NCBI RefSeq assembly: GCF_000524195.1
Contig: NW_020170398.1
Span: forward strand, 276,819-340,818
Length of the DNA stretch: 64,000 bases
From: Echinococcus granulosus
Lineage: Eukaryota; Platyhelminthes; Cestoda; Cyclophyllidea; Taeniidae
Reading direction: 5' to 3'
The translations under genes were made by a program, and so were the position numbers. Each line of letters begins with the position of its first letter. Positions within the stretch are counted from its first letter, which is position 1. Under the pieces are notes generated by a model. It saw only the letters and a list, made by a program, of their open reading frames with translations, made no database searches and was not told the DNA's origin. Below are positions 21,701 through 32,456 of this stretch, piece by piece.

Positions 21701-24224
21701 AGAACAGAAAGTCTTCCTAAACTGGTGGAGCCATCACCAGCATCGCATTCGTTGCTTAAACCGTTTCTGCTATCGTATCTTCTTTAGATGCTGTTCCACA
21801 GCTTTTACGGGAGGCTATCTCCTGCAAGTTTGAAAGCGAGTTAAATTCGATACGTCAAGCAGGCAGGCTCGAATCACAGCAGTCAAGTTCAACCAACATT
21901 TTACATATGAGGGTCGAATAGGAAGACAATAGAGAACACAATCCCATGTGATTTAAAAGGTGTCGCTCTGCAAGTTTCAAGAAGTTTTTGTAGTAGTTTA
22001 TAACGAAAACAGTGCGAACTTTTTTGGTCCCTTGGGTGTAACTTACTACCTTTTAAGTTCGGTTTTATTTCAATGCAATGAGTTGGGTGATAGTGGGATT
22101 TGATTTCTTTATAAGAGCTAAAGCAACTCAAATTGCCAATTGGTCTGCCAGCGAGTGCGGCCAATTTTGTTTTTCACTGTGTGGAATTTGACTAAAATCC
22201 TTCTTTTCTTACACTTAGAAGTGGATCTCACAAAATATTAAGACTCAACTGAGAGTGCAGCGTTATCATTCCAAGAAATGTGTGCTACACCATATTCGTA
22301 GCAATAATTGGATTTTTCGTGAAACACTTCCTCAATACATTCAACCTTTTCTCATTTCTAGCAATGCCTCAAGTGTCAACACCAATTCTGTTGGGTCTGT
22401 CTTGGACGTAAGTGGAATATTCCATTAAATTATGGTTTATAATCCAAACATGTGTTTTAATTGCACATCAGAGTATTAATTTTTTTGAATCGTACTAGGC
22501 CTTAACAATATATGGTGTTGATTGCAGCATGGCGAGACCATCCAGTGGAGTACTACGATTGCAGCAAATACCGCAAATCTGAAGTTTCTGAACGCGAGTC
22601 TAGTCGGACACGAGCTAGGGAGTATCTTCAGCGCTACCTCTTCTACTATGAGAGAGTGAGTCTTCTATTTGGCATTGTCGTTTTACCGTGACTTAACGCG
22701 TTTGCTATCAGAATAGCAAATACTTGGTGGTTTTCATCAATTCATGATAGGTGGTTGCACAAAATCATGTGTCGCAAACGGTTTAGTTGTGTTTAACACA
22801 ATAAGTTGGATGCAAGGTGTCCTTGGTCTGGGGGTGATTACATTTTTCAGGACTTAGGCAGCAAGTGAATAGTTCAGCTTGGCAATGCAAGCAATAGCGT
22901 GTTACAGTCCGGTACGAAGTCGAGTGGGTACAGTAGACAGGTGAAATTCGGCTTCAGCGAACATGCTAGGCTATTATAAGGCATCGTCGAACAGAAACAA
23001 CTATCTTTTCGATCCCAGTGAATTTTCTTCGGACGATCTCATTAGTAAAACTAGTGTAGAAGCCCTTCCTACTATCGGGATTCGTAACCCTATCAAATTT
23101 CGGTAAGGTAGTAATCGCGTTGAATCTGGTTGCTGCTAATTTGCGCATATTTTGCGATGGATTCGCTCATTCATCTTCCGTTGCTCACTAGGTTCGCAAC
23201 CTAAGTCCATTTTCCAGTTTGAGGTTTACCAGAATATGCTGGCCGTAGAATCTGTTTAACTTTCATTCGATGTTCATTGTACTGGATTTTAATGGAAATC
23301 GTTGAATGAACAACTGTCAGGTGTGAACTACAACTTCTTCCTTAAACGGTGTTAATGATGTGCTTTCTCAACCATCAAAAAGTAGAGATAGTTAAAAAAA
23401 ACAGACATTTCCCATTTGATGACCCTCTGCGTCCTCCACTCTTTGCTTATTCTTCTATCTTTTCATGAAACTGGGCTGAGTGGATGTCGACTCTCAAAAT
23501 TGGGACTCCGTTACATCAGCCAGTTCATATGTAAGGATTTAGTGATTTTGGTTTTCCATCCTAACCAGGGCAAGCCGAGAAATGGTCTTCAACAAAGATG
23601 TGCGTTCGCTGAAGTACCGTGTCAAAATTGACTTGCATAGGCTTAAATTAATGGCACAATCCCGACTCAAAATAGGGTATTCGCTTAAATCAGATCCATG
23701 TTCTCATTTGCGATCGAGTCGAAATATGCTTTCAAGCCAAAACAGTCACGACAATCAATGCGTTTTGGGCAGATATCGGGTATGAAAATAGATAATTCGT
23801 TATATCGGACACTTTATATTCAACAGCTTAATTGTTTGTTTGTTGCGCCTCACAGTGGGAGAACCATGAGCGGAGCCTGCGGTTGGAGGAAAAGCACTAC
23901 GCGAGTATCCAGGCGCGCATCCAATCAAAAGTGCAGAATGGTGAGGGTACGTGGATTGACTGGCAGTACCTGCTGACGGCAGCGGAGACGCTGCGCAAGT
24001 GTCGCTACACTCTCAAGTACACCTACCCCTATGCCTACTGCCCACCTGCTGGCGCGGCACAACGCTTGGCCCTGTTTGAGTACCAGCAAGCCTTGTTGGA
24101 GGCCGAGGTGGAGGATTTGTCCTGGAAGATAGCTCATGCCGAGATCACGGATCAGGGAGCGCTATTGAACAAGATGAACATCTGTGAGAAGCACCGCAAA
24201 ACACTGATTCATGAGTTCTATTAA
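18734..24224 (+). CDS. ARIH2: ARIH2-like RBR E3 ubiquitin ligase (Ariadne family)
   Basis: Transfers ubiquitin from an E2 through a RING2 cysteine; ARIH2 works with neddylated cullins. Exons: 18734-18843, 18873-18987, 19018-19162 (donor uncertain), 19287-19597, 19861-20142, 22362-22407, 22528-22655, 23856-24224. Together they give 501 residues, close to human ARIH2. The N-terminus is acidic. RING1 begins near residue 131 (CSIC, CGHMFC, CMAAKC). The IBR follows (CTDTHC, CEGC, CFSC) and then RING2 ([17 protein letters not shown]), with the catalytic Cys near 318. The Ariadne domain ends in GTWIDWQYL and YTYPYAY, which point to ARIH2 and not ARIH1. The first two introns are only 29 and 30 bp; the second is in frame and free of stops, so retention would add ten residues. 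Exons five and eight are clearly GC-richer than exons one to four. Confidence 0.94.
20143..22361 (+). other. Large ARIH2 intron
   Basis: Intron of 2.2 kb between the RING2 catalytic-loop exon and the short exon completing RING2. It has a GTGCGT donor and a TTCTAG acceptor. I see no nested gene or named repeat in it. The later intron 22656-23855 (1.2 kb) likewise holds only chance open frames. Confidence 0.6.
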
Positions 24225-25496
24225 CTTGCTCTCCCATTGGATCTCCGTTCTAACTTTGCTTGCTTTGTGTCACAATCTGTACAAAGTTTAAATGAAGACG
24301 TGTTTTTTGTGAAAACCCTTTTTAATTGTTTTTAGTCTCTGAAGTGTCGGGGAACACGATTACTGCAGGTATTTGGTTTTGGAAAAAACTTTTTTTGATA
24401 TATACTTGACTTCTTCTTCTAGCCTATCTTGGGGACTTCTAAAACCGTCAAATTGCTCAACACCATTAAGCCGGTGCCTACGATGTCTTCCTCTTGTTTA
24501 TGCACTGTTTGAGACAGACTACCTTTCATCCATCACATTACCCATGCCCAAATTTCGTTTTGCATGTACCTGGATCACTTAGAGGCTAAAAGTCGCTAGT
24601 TAGAAGGAGGCCTTGGGTTGAAAGCACCGTTCAGGATTCGGAAATTACTAATTATTCTTGTGAGCGCACGACAAAGGAAATGCTGAGAAGAATGTCACTG
24701 GTTGTCGGTCCATGAGTTATGCTTGTCTACTTTCCTCCACTTCTTGCATGATTCCAGTCACGTCTGACATTTACAAAGCCTGAGTGGGAGACTGTTTTCC
24801 TGTTTACTTTAAGTTTCTAGAACGCCGGTGGTTGTGATAAGTAAACACATTCTTACCAAGATTTGATAACTTGATTACCGTCGCGTGGATATCAAGCCTG
24901 AATTGCCTTGTGGACACAATTTAAAATGTTAATTTGAAAGGGATTTTCATGCTTCACAATGCCTGCCATCACGTCACTTTGGTCTAAATTTAACCAACAG
25001 ATCATGCAATCGTTTAGGCCCATGCTAGAACCTAACATGCGCAGCTCTTACGCAGGGCATCGTACATCCATCCTTTCATTCCTCCAAATATTCCCTTTTG
25101 TGTTGTCACTTCACTTAAAGTTTATCTTTTTCGGTAAATGCATGTTTGTTTAGCGTTTTCAATGCAATGGTGACAGCTTCGGGGACACCTTTCCCATTCA
25201 CTTTTGGTAACTCATCAAAAATGGGGGAGAAGCACTACTGATTTTAAGTAAATGGATCAATGCCGACAGAATGACGACGGCATCAAATCTTAATACTACT
25301 GGCTAACGCATGACATAAGGCTCTCAAATCAACATTGTCCACAAACTTGGCTAGAGTTTAGCTCCTTCCTGGGGCCGGTGCATAGACAGCAAACTGTTCA
25401 CCTTACAAATTAAGGAATATGCAAGTGTTGATTAGTTGTAAGTCACAATCACATCAGCTCATACCCACACATTACGATTGAGTTCAAGGGGTAACC
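24225..25496. other. ARIH2 3' flank, no gene seen
   Basis: Holds the ARIH2 3' UTR and intergenic DNA. No canonical AATAAA was found close to the stop codon. No exon or repeat is recognised. Confidence 0.4.
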
Positions 25497-25500
25497 AAAA

Positions 25501-25697
25501 TGAAATAATTTGGTTGTTTGTTTATTAGTCGGTTTTGGTGAAGAGTCCACTTTAGACTTGGCGGTTGTACCTAGTCGGGTGNNNNNNNNNNNNNNNNNNN
25601 NNNNNNNNNNNNNNNNNNNNNNNNNNNNNNNNNNNNNNNNNNNNNNNNNNNNNNNNNNNNNNNNNNNNNNNNNNNNNNNNNAAGTCCTGGAGCTACA
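25501..25697 (+). mobile_element. LTR family A copy interrupted by assembly gap
   Basis: The first 81 bp match the start of the family A LTR (TTTGGTTGTTTGTTTATTAG, then CGGTTTTGGT and GACTTGG). After 100 Ns the sequence resumes with AAGTCCTGGAGCTACA, matching the LTR 3' end. The flanks carry AAAA on both sides (25497-25500, 25698-25701), a plausible 4-bp target duplication. Either a solo LTR or an entire element lies in the gap. Confidence 0.8.
25582..25681. other. Assembly gap of 100 Ns
   Basis: Exactly 100 Ns inside a family A LTR copy. As with the gap at 10268, its real size is unknown and it probably reflects collapse of a repeated element. Confidence 0.99.
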
Positions 25698-25701
25698 AAA
25701 A

Positions 25702-27740
25702 TTTTGAACATGACGTTAAAGCAGTAGGAAGTAACTGTCCCCATAAAAATGACAAGAGGAGCCAAGGTTGAATCCTATTTGCTTGCATGCAAGTAAGTAA
25801 CTTGCGTCATTAAGGTACTAGATGCACGATCAATTGACCCATCCTAGAGATGAATAACATAGCTTAAAAGGTTAAGAAAAGCAGTGCAATTTCTGGTGCC
25901 TCGCCTTTACCGCCCTATATTGAGGTCTTGCACACTCCTAACACAGCTTGTTGAAATTCCTGTTGTATTGCACCGACAATGTATGAGTGACGACGCGATA
26001 AAAGCGCCTATCTTCAACCCCACGCCATACCTTAATGGTACTTCAAGGCTTAGCAATAGCCATTTAAAAGTGCTTACTCTTCTTCGCCTTTGCGCAAAAG
26101 ACAAATTCGATTAATTAAAAGGAGGTTTATTTAAGAGTAAATCCTATCTATTTATCTCATTATTGGCCCCTCAATTATTTTTCCTCGAATTTTATTTACT
26201 AGCTATAAACCTGGTGCTAATTTATTCATTTTACTAGGTTAGGATCTGTCATCCATTCCAAGTGCAGCCGGAACTTTTACGGATAACAAAGTGTGATTAG
26301 TCGGACAGTTTTTACGCAAGCGTACTATTGAAGTTTTGGCTATAAATAAACGTCTATCGAAGGCATTCCAACGCAGTAACGGAAATTCAGCTAATTGAGA
26401 TCCCCCATCAGCAGTGGTACGTTAATTTTGGGTGCTTACTGGAACATTAGGAAATGACCAATCTTGGCCCTTACATTTGGAGTATTTTGTGCCTTCAAAA
26501 AGACTGGAAATGCTTGATAGGTGACTAGTTTATACGAGTTAGACCATAAAATCCTTATTGCTACCCAATCTCGCCCCTGCAGCCTGACTACGTCATGCAG
26601 CAGCACTAAATCCTCCAATTTGATTGAAGCAGGACGCGCCTAAGTAGTGTCGTAAAAGCGATTGATAATAAGTCTGTGGGTCAGCGTCTTAACGTCGTGC
26701 ACGAATTGAATCGTACACCCAACAGCAAGTGGACGCAATCTTTTGGACTTTAATAAGGGAAATTCGGATGTGTTCTCAAATAATTTGACGATGCTACTGC
26801 TTTAGGAAAAATAAAGGGGTCCCTTAGGCTAGTGGTAAACGGACTCACGAATTTTCACTTTAATCAGGTATTCATGTGAGCTTTGGCAATGTGCGTTTAA
26901 CAGTTTTGATGTGTTCTTTCAAGGATCCCAACCATTTCGAATATTTGATAACACCCTCAAAAAATGGGCCATCCAAAAGGTTAATTTTGCATGATACAGG
27001 GGCCGTGTATGCAAAAGCAGATTAACACTTGATGCTAAAAGATATATCTGATCCGCATTTTGGAATAACATTGCAAGGTGGTCCACTGGAGTGCGATAAG
27101 GCACAGGTTCCTGTCAATAAACCAAAGCACACCTAAGCCTCGAAAACCATAGATATGATAAGATGGAATAGGCGGGCGTAGATAAGTATGTTCTACTTAT
27201 GGTATTTTCACTACAATTTAATAAACATGCTTAAAATATGGGAGCTAAGTTCTGCAACTGTATTCGTAAATTCAGCTTGAAAAATATTAAGATGCAAAAA
27301 CCTGAGCTTCTTAAGTTCTTTTTTCAAAGGGATATCCAAATTTATGAATGCGTTCTTCGAACTAACGCAATATCAGTCGAGATGCTTTAGTTCGCAACCA
27401 AATCGCATGTTCCGAGTAGGTGGGATTTTAGTAGTAGTTCTATGAATTGTATAACTTTAGCTACGTTTATGTATATATTTTTGGAAGCCAAGAAAGGCGC
27501 TTGATATTAGACTTCATGTTGCAGTAAACACAACGAAAGGTAGTACTTTTGTCTCTGTGATGCCAATGCTGTCTTCTTTTTGGCAACTTTTTACTTGTAT
27601 GACAATTTTTTGACCTTTCCCACTCTCTTTTTGGTAACTAACCAGATTCAGTACACATACAACTTGCGAACTCGAAGTTAGCATTGCTATGATGCATAAT
27701 ACTTCGATGTCCTAAATGTTACCATTTTCTTATGGTTTAG
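25702..27740. other. Intergenic, possible first exon of MALSU1 homologue
   Basis: AT-rich, no recognisable domain. The MALSU1 homologue needs an upstream start codon, so a short 5' exon probably lies somewhere in the right part of this stretch, but no candidate stands out. Confidence 0.35.
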
Positions 27741-28657
27741 CCGACAACACTGGCATGTGGAATCGTTTCTCGTCATTTCAGAGGGTTAAGACCTGGTCAA
27801 TTTTCCTTTCTAAATAAATCCCAAAGGGTTTTCTACAGCAATCCAGGGAAGAACTTTATTTCGGTTGGGAATGCGGACACCGATGAAGATGACATCATCG
27901 AAGTTTTCGACTTGCCTGTAGAGCCACAGTTTGAAGAAAACCCGGAATTCGAATATGTATCGCAGTCTGTCACTGAATGCCGATATCCTTTTATATCCAA
28001 CAAAAGTATACTTTTGATCTTAATGCAAACCTATGCATGACTTTAGGATCTCGTGGTGGTGTATTCAACCTACCAGAAGTCGTTCAGTTTCTTAGAGCCG
28101 AAAAATTTTCAGATGTTGTGGCTATTCGAATACCAGAAGTCGCGTGCTATGGCGATTTCATGGTTGTTGCTACTGCGAAATCAAATAATCATGTATATCA
28201 AGCGTCAAAAATTCTGCAAGAATTAGTGCGTCGATGCTCCTTTGTTATTTCTCGCACCCATTTATTGATTGTTTACTTTAATTTGGTTCTTCTAGTTTAA
28301 AATGAAGCGGGCGTCCTCAGACTCCATTCCCTCCTTTGAGGGACTCAAAGAACGCTCGGAATGGGTCGCTGTCGATTTGGGTAAAATTCCAATCACCTCC
28401 TTGATATTTTAAGTATATGGTTTAACCATATTTAAAATTCGAGCTCCTTATTTTCAGGCAACATCATCTTGCACATGTTCGCGAAGGTAGAGTGTCGGCA
28501 AAGATACGACCTTGAATCACTGTGGGGTATCGGTCCCGAGTTTGATGAGAAGACGCAAGGGTTGGAGGTCCCTCAAAGTGAAGTCGACTCTTTCCCTTCC
28601 ATGAGACTCACCCAAGCGGACTGGGAACGCATAGTCGCCGAGGTGGCTGCAGAGTAA
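27741..28657 (+). CDS. MALSU1: RsfS/MALSU1-like mitochondrial ribosome assembly factor, 5' end missing
   Basis: RsfS-family proteins bind uL14 on the large ribosomal subunit; the mitochondrial form, MALSU1, assists assembly of the 39S subunit. Exons: 27741-28005, 28047-28225, 28296-28380, 28458-28657, joined by introns of 41, 70 and 77 bp in consistent phase, giving 242 codons plus stop. The first visible exon is rich in Arg, Lys, Ser and Thr and poor in acidic residues at its start, as in a mitochondrial presequence, then becomes acidic (DTDEDD). The RsfS domain follows: LPEVVQFLRAEKFSD, CYGDFMVVATAKSNNHV, SEWVAVDLGNIILHMF and RYDLESLWG. No in-frame ATG precedes the domain in the first exon, which begins at a good acceptor, so the start lies upstream. 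Convergent with the KANSL3-like gene. Confidence 0.9.
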
Positions 28658-28828
28658 ACTCCAGCCTCCGCCCAAGCGAGAAGGATTAAGCGGTGAAAAC
28701 GTTTCATCGCACGCCTCTGTAAATACCATCGAGAAACAAGCTTATTTCCACCCACTTATTTCTGTATTCGTTGTTTGTAATGAAGTTGAAAACGCTCCAT
28801 TTGAATCCACCTAGGGTCTACCTCCACT

Positions 28829-28834
28829 TTTAAT
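28829..28834 (-). terminator. Candidate polyadenylation signal of KANSL3 homologue
   Basis: ATTAAA on the minus strand about 130 bp beyond the KANSL3-like stop codon. It is the only common hexamer variant I noticed there; the call is tentative. Confidence 0.3.
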
Positions 28835-28936
28835 TTGCTGACTGACTGATAGACACAGTTTCAAACATCACTGTTTCCTCTGATGTTACGAATCGATGAC
28901 AATGATGATGCATGTGCGGTGTAATATCTTTAGTAA

Positions 28937-28950
28937 AATAAAGTAATAAA
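28937..28950 (+). terminator. Polyadenylation signals of MALSU1 homologue
   Basis: Two AATAAA hexamers at 28937-28942 and 28945-28950, about 280 bp after the stop codon. They sit only 13-26 bp from the stop codon of the opposite-strand KANSL3-like gene, so the two transcripts probably overlap at their 3' ends. Confidence 0.65.
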
Positions 28951-28962
28951 AATATCTAGAAG

Positions 28963-31519
28963 TTAATTTCGGTCATAAAAGCGGGTTTTGCGGGCTCTTC
29001 CGCCCCCATGGGGCCCGGATTGGGTGTCGCGGTTCCTCACGTTGGCTGGATGCGGCACGGGTCCAAGGCGTTGTGAATCCATCATGTCCTCACTGCTATC
29101 ATATCGTGGAGTTCGTGTTTCAAGGAACACTGACGGGGTGGGGTTTTGTTGCGTTTGTCGCCCGCAGAGTGTTCGGCTGCGTGCTCCGTCACCGTACCTG
29201 ATCAACGGGCCGGCGTCACAGCCCGCTGAAAAGTATGAAAATCAGTAATGACAATTGAAAGCAAATTAAATGATCGGGGAAGCAGATCATGGAACGAACC
29301 AGAGTAGGTAAGCCTGTCCCGTGGATGAAAGGAGGGATTTTGTCTGGAAGTATAGGGCTGTGGGAGGGGATGACGTTCTGCGAAACTTCTTGCCTGCACA
29401 CCACCACGGAGAATTGAGGCCTTTCGAGTAAAAGCGGTACTGTCTGCAACTCTTCTATTCTCCTGCTGTATATTGGTGGTATTGGAGAACCAGGAAACTG
29501 GCAGACCGGTTGCATTTCTACTTCCCATCAATTCGGATGCGCTAGTTCCATGTGTCGAGACGGGTGTTGCACTCGTATTCACCAGGGCTCGACACACGGC
29601 TACAAGGTTTTTTATCGCTGTCTGCGCAAAAAAGTAGTTCCGTTAACACTCGTTAAAGAAAAAGAAGAGAAGGGAGACTTACGATAACAGCTAGATCAAT
29701 AGCACTCTGCGTAGTGGCAAACCTTCGCAGTGTGGCAGGATGCATTCGAAGGAGGTGATCAACACCACCGATGACAAGCATGCGAAGGTCGAATTCACAG
29801 GGTACTTTCCAATCCATTCCACGAAATCCACTCACACTACCATGCGCTGAAGCTGTCGTGGATCGTCGGCGGGCAGCAATTAGGGTCTCCCTGAAGGCGT
29901 TCGCTTCGGCCTGGTGCTTCGAACTGATGACCAGCAGGAGGGAGCAGCGGCGGGCAATGTTATCAAGACCACCACAAAGATCACCCAGATGATAGATTGA
30001 TTTTGGTGGGGCGATAAGAACGAGACCCGCTAGCCATGGCTTCACGGGAATTGGGGCGTCAGAACTGGTCAAACGACCACAGATTATTTCCTCTAGGGCA
30101 CCGCCGTTTGAGGAAGGCAAGAGGTAAGGCGAGGTGATGGCAGCCGTTAGCACAATGCCACAGTGTTCGCCAAACCCGATTATATAGATCGGAATGGGAC
30201 GTGGATCCTCTGTCTAACGTGAAAACAATAACTTATGATGTTAAAGAAACCTGTTTTGTAAATACTGGAGCGGGACACTCACCAAAGACACGAAATGACG
30301 AATGAGACGGCGGATTTGAATGTTATTCGTTCCGCTCATGGGCACGATCATGAGGCGGCCGAGTTGCGAGAGGTTTTTTAACATTTTGGAAATGCGATAG
30401 CCTTTTGTGTAGACCTTGGTGATCACACACATGAAGACGGGCTCATCCATTATTGATGATGCACGACCAGGAGTGGACGTTGAGCTACCCAGGCTGCCGG
30501 TTATCAGGCAATCCGTAGGGATACAGGTTATGGGTGAATAAGAACTAGCCGACCCATCGTGAAGGCGCTGTTTTGAGATACAAAGCCGGCTCTAATGCTG
30601 GAATTTAAAACGCGAAGAAGAATAAATAGAAAACCCACCCCATATGTTGCACGAGAAAGAAAGGATCCAAATCCATCGGTGGAAGGCAGAACAGCACAAT
30701 CAAGGTATTTCGAGTAGTCAAAGCGTTTCATTGTGCGCTGTGAGATAATCTCTGCATTGAGCCGGCGCAGAAGAGGTGAAGTCCTGCTTCGATGCATGAG
30801 GCAAGCATATCCACTCAAATACGGTTGAAGCAGATCACTGGGTAAGGTATTTAGCAGGCTTTCATGGAGCTCTGCACAGGTGTCAATACGCTGAGATTAT
30901 TTGGGCATAAACTACCAAAAAAGGAACTTACCCAATTAAGGGAGGTAAATATTTTTCTAATGTGCCGCGCAACATTCTTCGTTAATAGCTCCTGACAGGA
31001 GTAACGACGAAACTCACCAAACTTATGCCTTGACTGGAAGAGCAATTCTACTTAAACAGAGCACAAATCTACCATTTGAGAAGAAATAGAACCCTCCAAG
31101 TCAGTCTGCACTAGCACCTTTCGCATTTTTCGATGTAACTTATCGACTGTGGTATTCCATGTCACTCGCGAAGAGCTTCTGAATGAAATATTATACTAAT
31201 ACCCCGACACTTACGCGTAAGAGGGTTGGTTGTTATCATATTTCAGTTCCTCAATTGGGCCGGAGGTGCAAAATCTAGTGAATTGACAAATATTTTCATT
31301 AATAGAAGGTTCTGTCGCTTGGCTGGGAAATTTCGCTTCATCCCCTTCTACGTCGATCCAGATGTGACCAGCGCCTGCCTTACTAAGATCGGAGCCGTCT
31401 GATTTGAAGGCCGGCTCGATGCACAAGGTACTAATGGGATCCAGGTAAGATGGACGATTGTACGGATGGTCATGGTCAATGATCATAGACTGTAGATGCC
31501 AATAATGAGGATCCATATA
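28963..31519 (-). CDS. KANSL3: KANSL3-like subunit of the NSL histone acetyltransferase complex
   Basis: KANSL3 belongs to the MOF-containing NSL complex, which acetylates histone H4. Exons on the minus strand: 31519-31215, 31178-31073, 31033-30932, 30869-30639, 30567-30283, 30213-29683, 29621-29300, 29225-28963. From the ATG at 31516 they give 713 residues with consistent phases. The N-terminal part has DHDHPYNRPSYLDP, like the family's conserved H-x-Y-x-RP segment. The central alpha/beta-hydrolase-like domain includes PVFMCVI, IPIYIIGFGEHCG (nucleophile elbow without Ser), a PWLAGLVLIAPP strand and MLVIGGVDHLLRM followed by TQSAIDLAV, matching KANSL3's VVGGxDDNLR and TQSMxD. The tail is Ser/Arg-rich. 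An acceptor lies 3 bp before the ATG, so further 5' exons or trans-splicing are possible. The 29300 donor (GTTCGT) is weak. Identity rests on the hydrolase-domain motifs. Confidence 0.82.
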
Positions 31520-32456
31520 CTATAGTGCAAAAAATGTCTCATCTTGTAAAGCAAAATAATTTCATTTGTAGCTTAGAATGAAACTATTCTTTCCTGCTAA
31601 GACACAAAAAAGTAATACACAGACTGGAAGAATGAGTAGTCCAGAATATCCATAACCGACAAGAAATACGCAAAATAATCAATGCCTTATGAAAACAATA
31701 ACCTTCAAAATGACTGAGTTTCTAACAGAATATTAGAAAATGGGAAAGAAGTTCACTTCGATGAACCTATGATAGAAAAAGACAAGGACTTGAATTAAAG
31801 AAATGGGCCTTACATATCGAATAACCCCAACCCAAAAGGTGCACAGTAGAAAAGAAAAAAGGAAATCTTAGAACAGAGGAGTAAAATACATGCAGACGAG
31901 ACTGAACCAACCGATCAAGGTAATGCTACCATGATCTAACGAAAATAAACCCTATGAAGAAATCGGGAGCTGTAAGTTTACCCAATCAAAAGTAATTGCA
32001 CTAAATCAATTTTAATTCCACATTAACGAAAGTGCACAGTAAAAAGGGACACACGAAAATAACGGGAGCAAATACGCTGCACATGGCAAAAGGTGGGCGC
32101 AAAGAAGCATATACGACATGAAAGTTTCCGGAGCAGCAACTCATGCATAGTAAAATTGGCCCAAAACAAAACAACTAAGTACGCAAACGCACAAAGATTA
32201 CAGGTGAGAGTCACAAATGCTTGTCACCCAACCAATCAGAATACCAAAGCACACTGATGCCATTTTGAACCATGTGTCTTAGTTTAAGAAGTTTAACAGA
32301 ACGAACAAATTTAAATATATTTTTAGAATCATTTTTTGCTGCGATCTTAGGTGAATGTTTGCAAGAACTTTGGACAATGGGAGAGATGTTGGTAATGCTA
32401 AACCTCAACCTTGAGCAAGAATTGCCGTGTTATTCATATTTGCCTCTTTGTGGGAA
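31520..32456. promoter_or_regulatory. Possible bidirectional promoter between KANSL3 and PHF14 homologues
   Basis: The 937 bp between the first visible exons of two divergently transcribed genes. It is A/T-rich with no convincing exon. Because the 5' UTRs and any further upstream exons are unknown, the shared-promoter call rests on orientation and distance only. Confidence 0.4.

Noticed and set aside
29771..29992. Plus-strand open frame antisense to KANSL3
   Set aside because: Lies entirely inside the conserved hydrolase-like exon on the minus strand.
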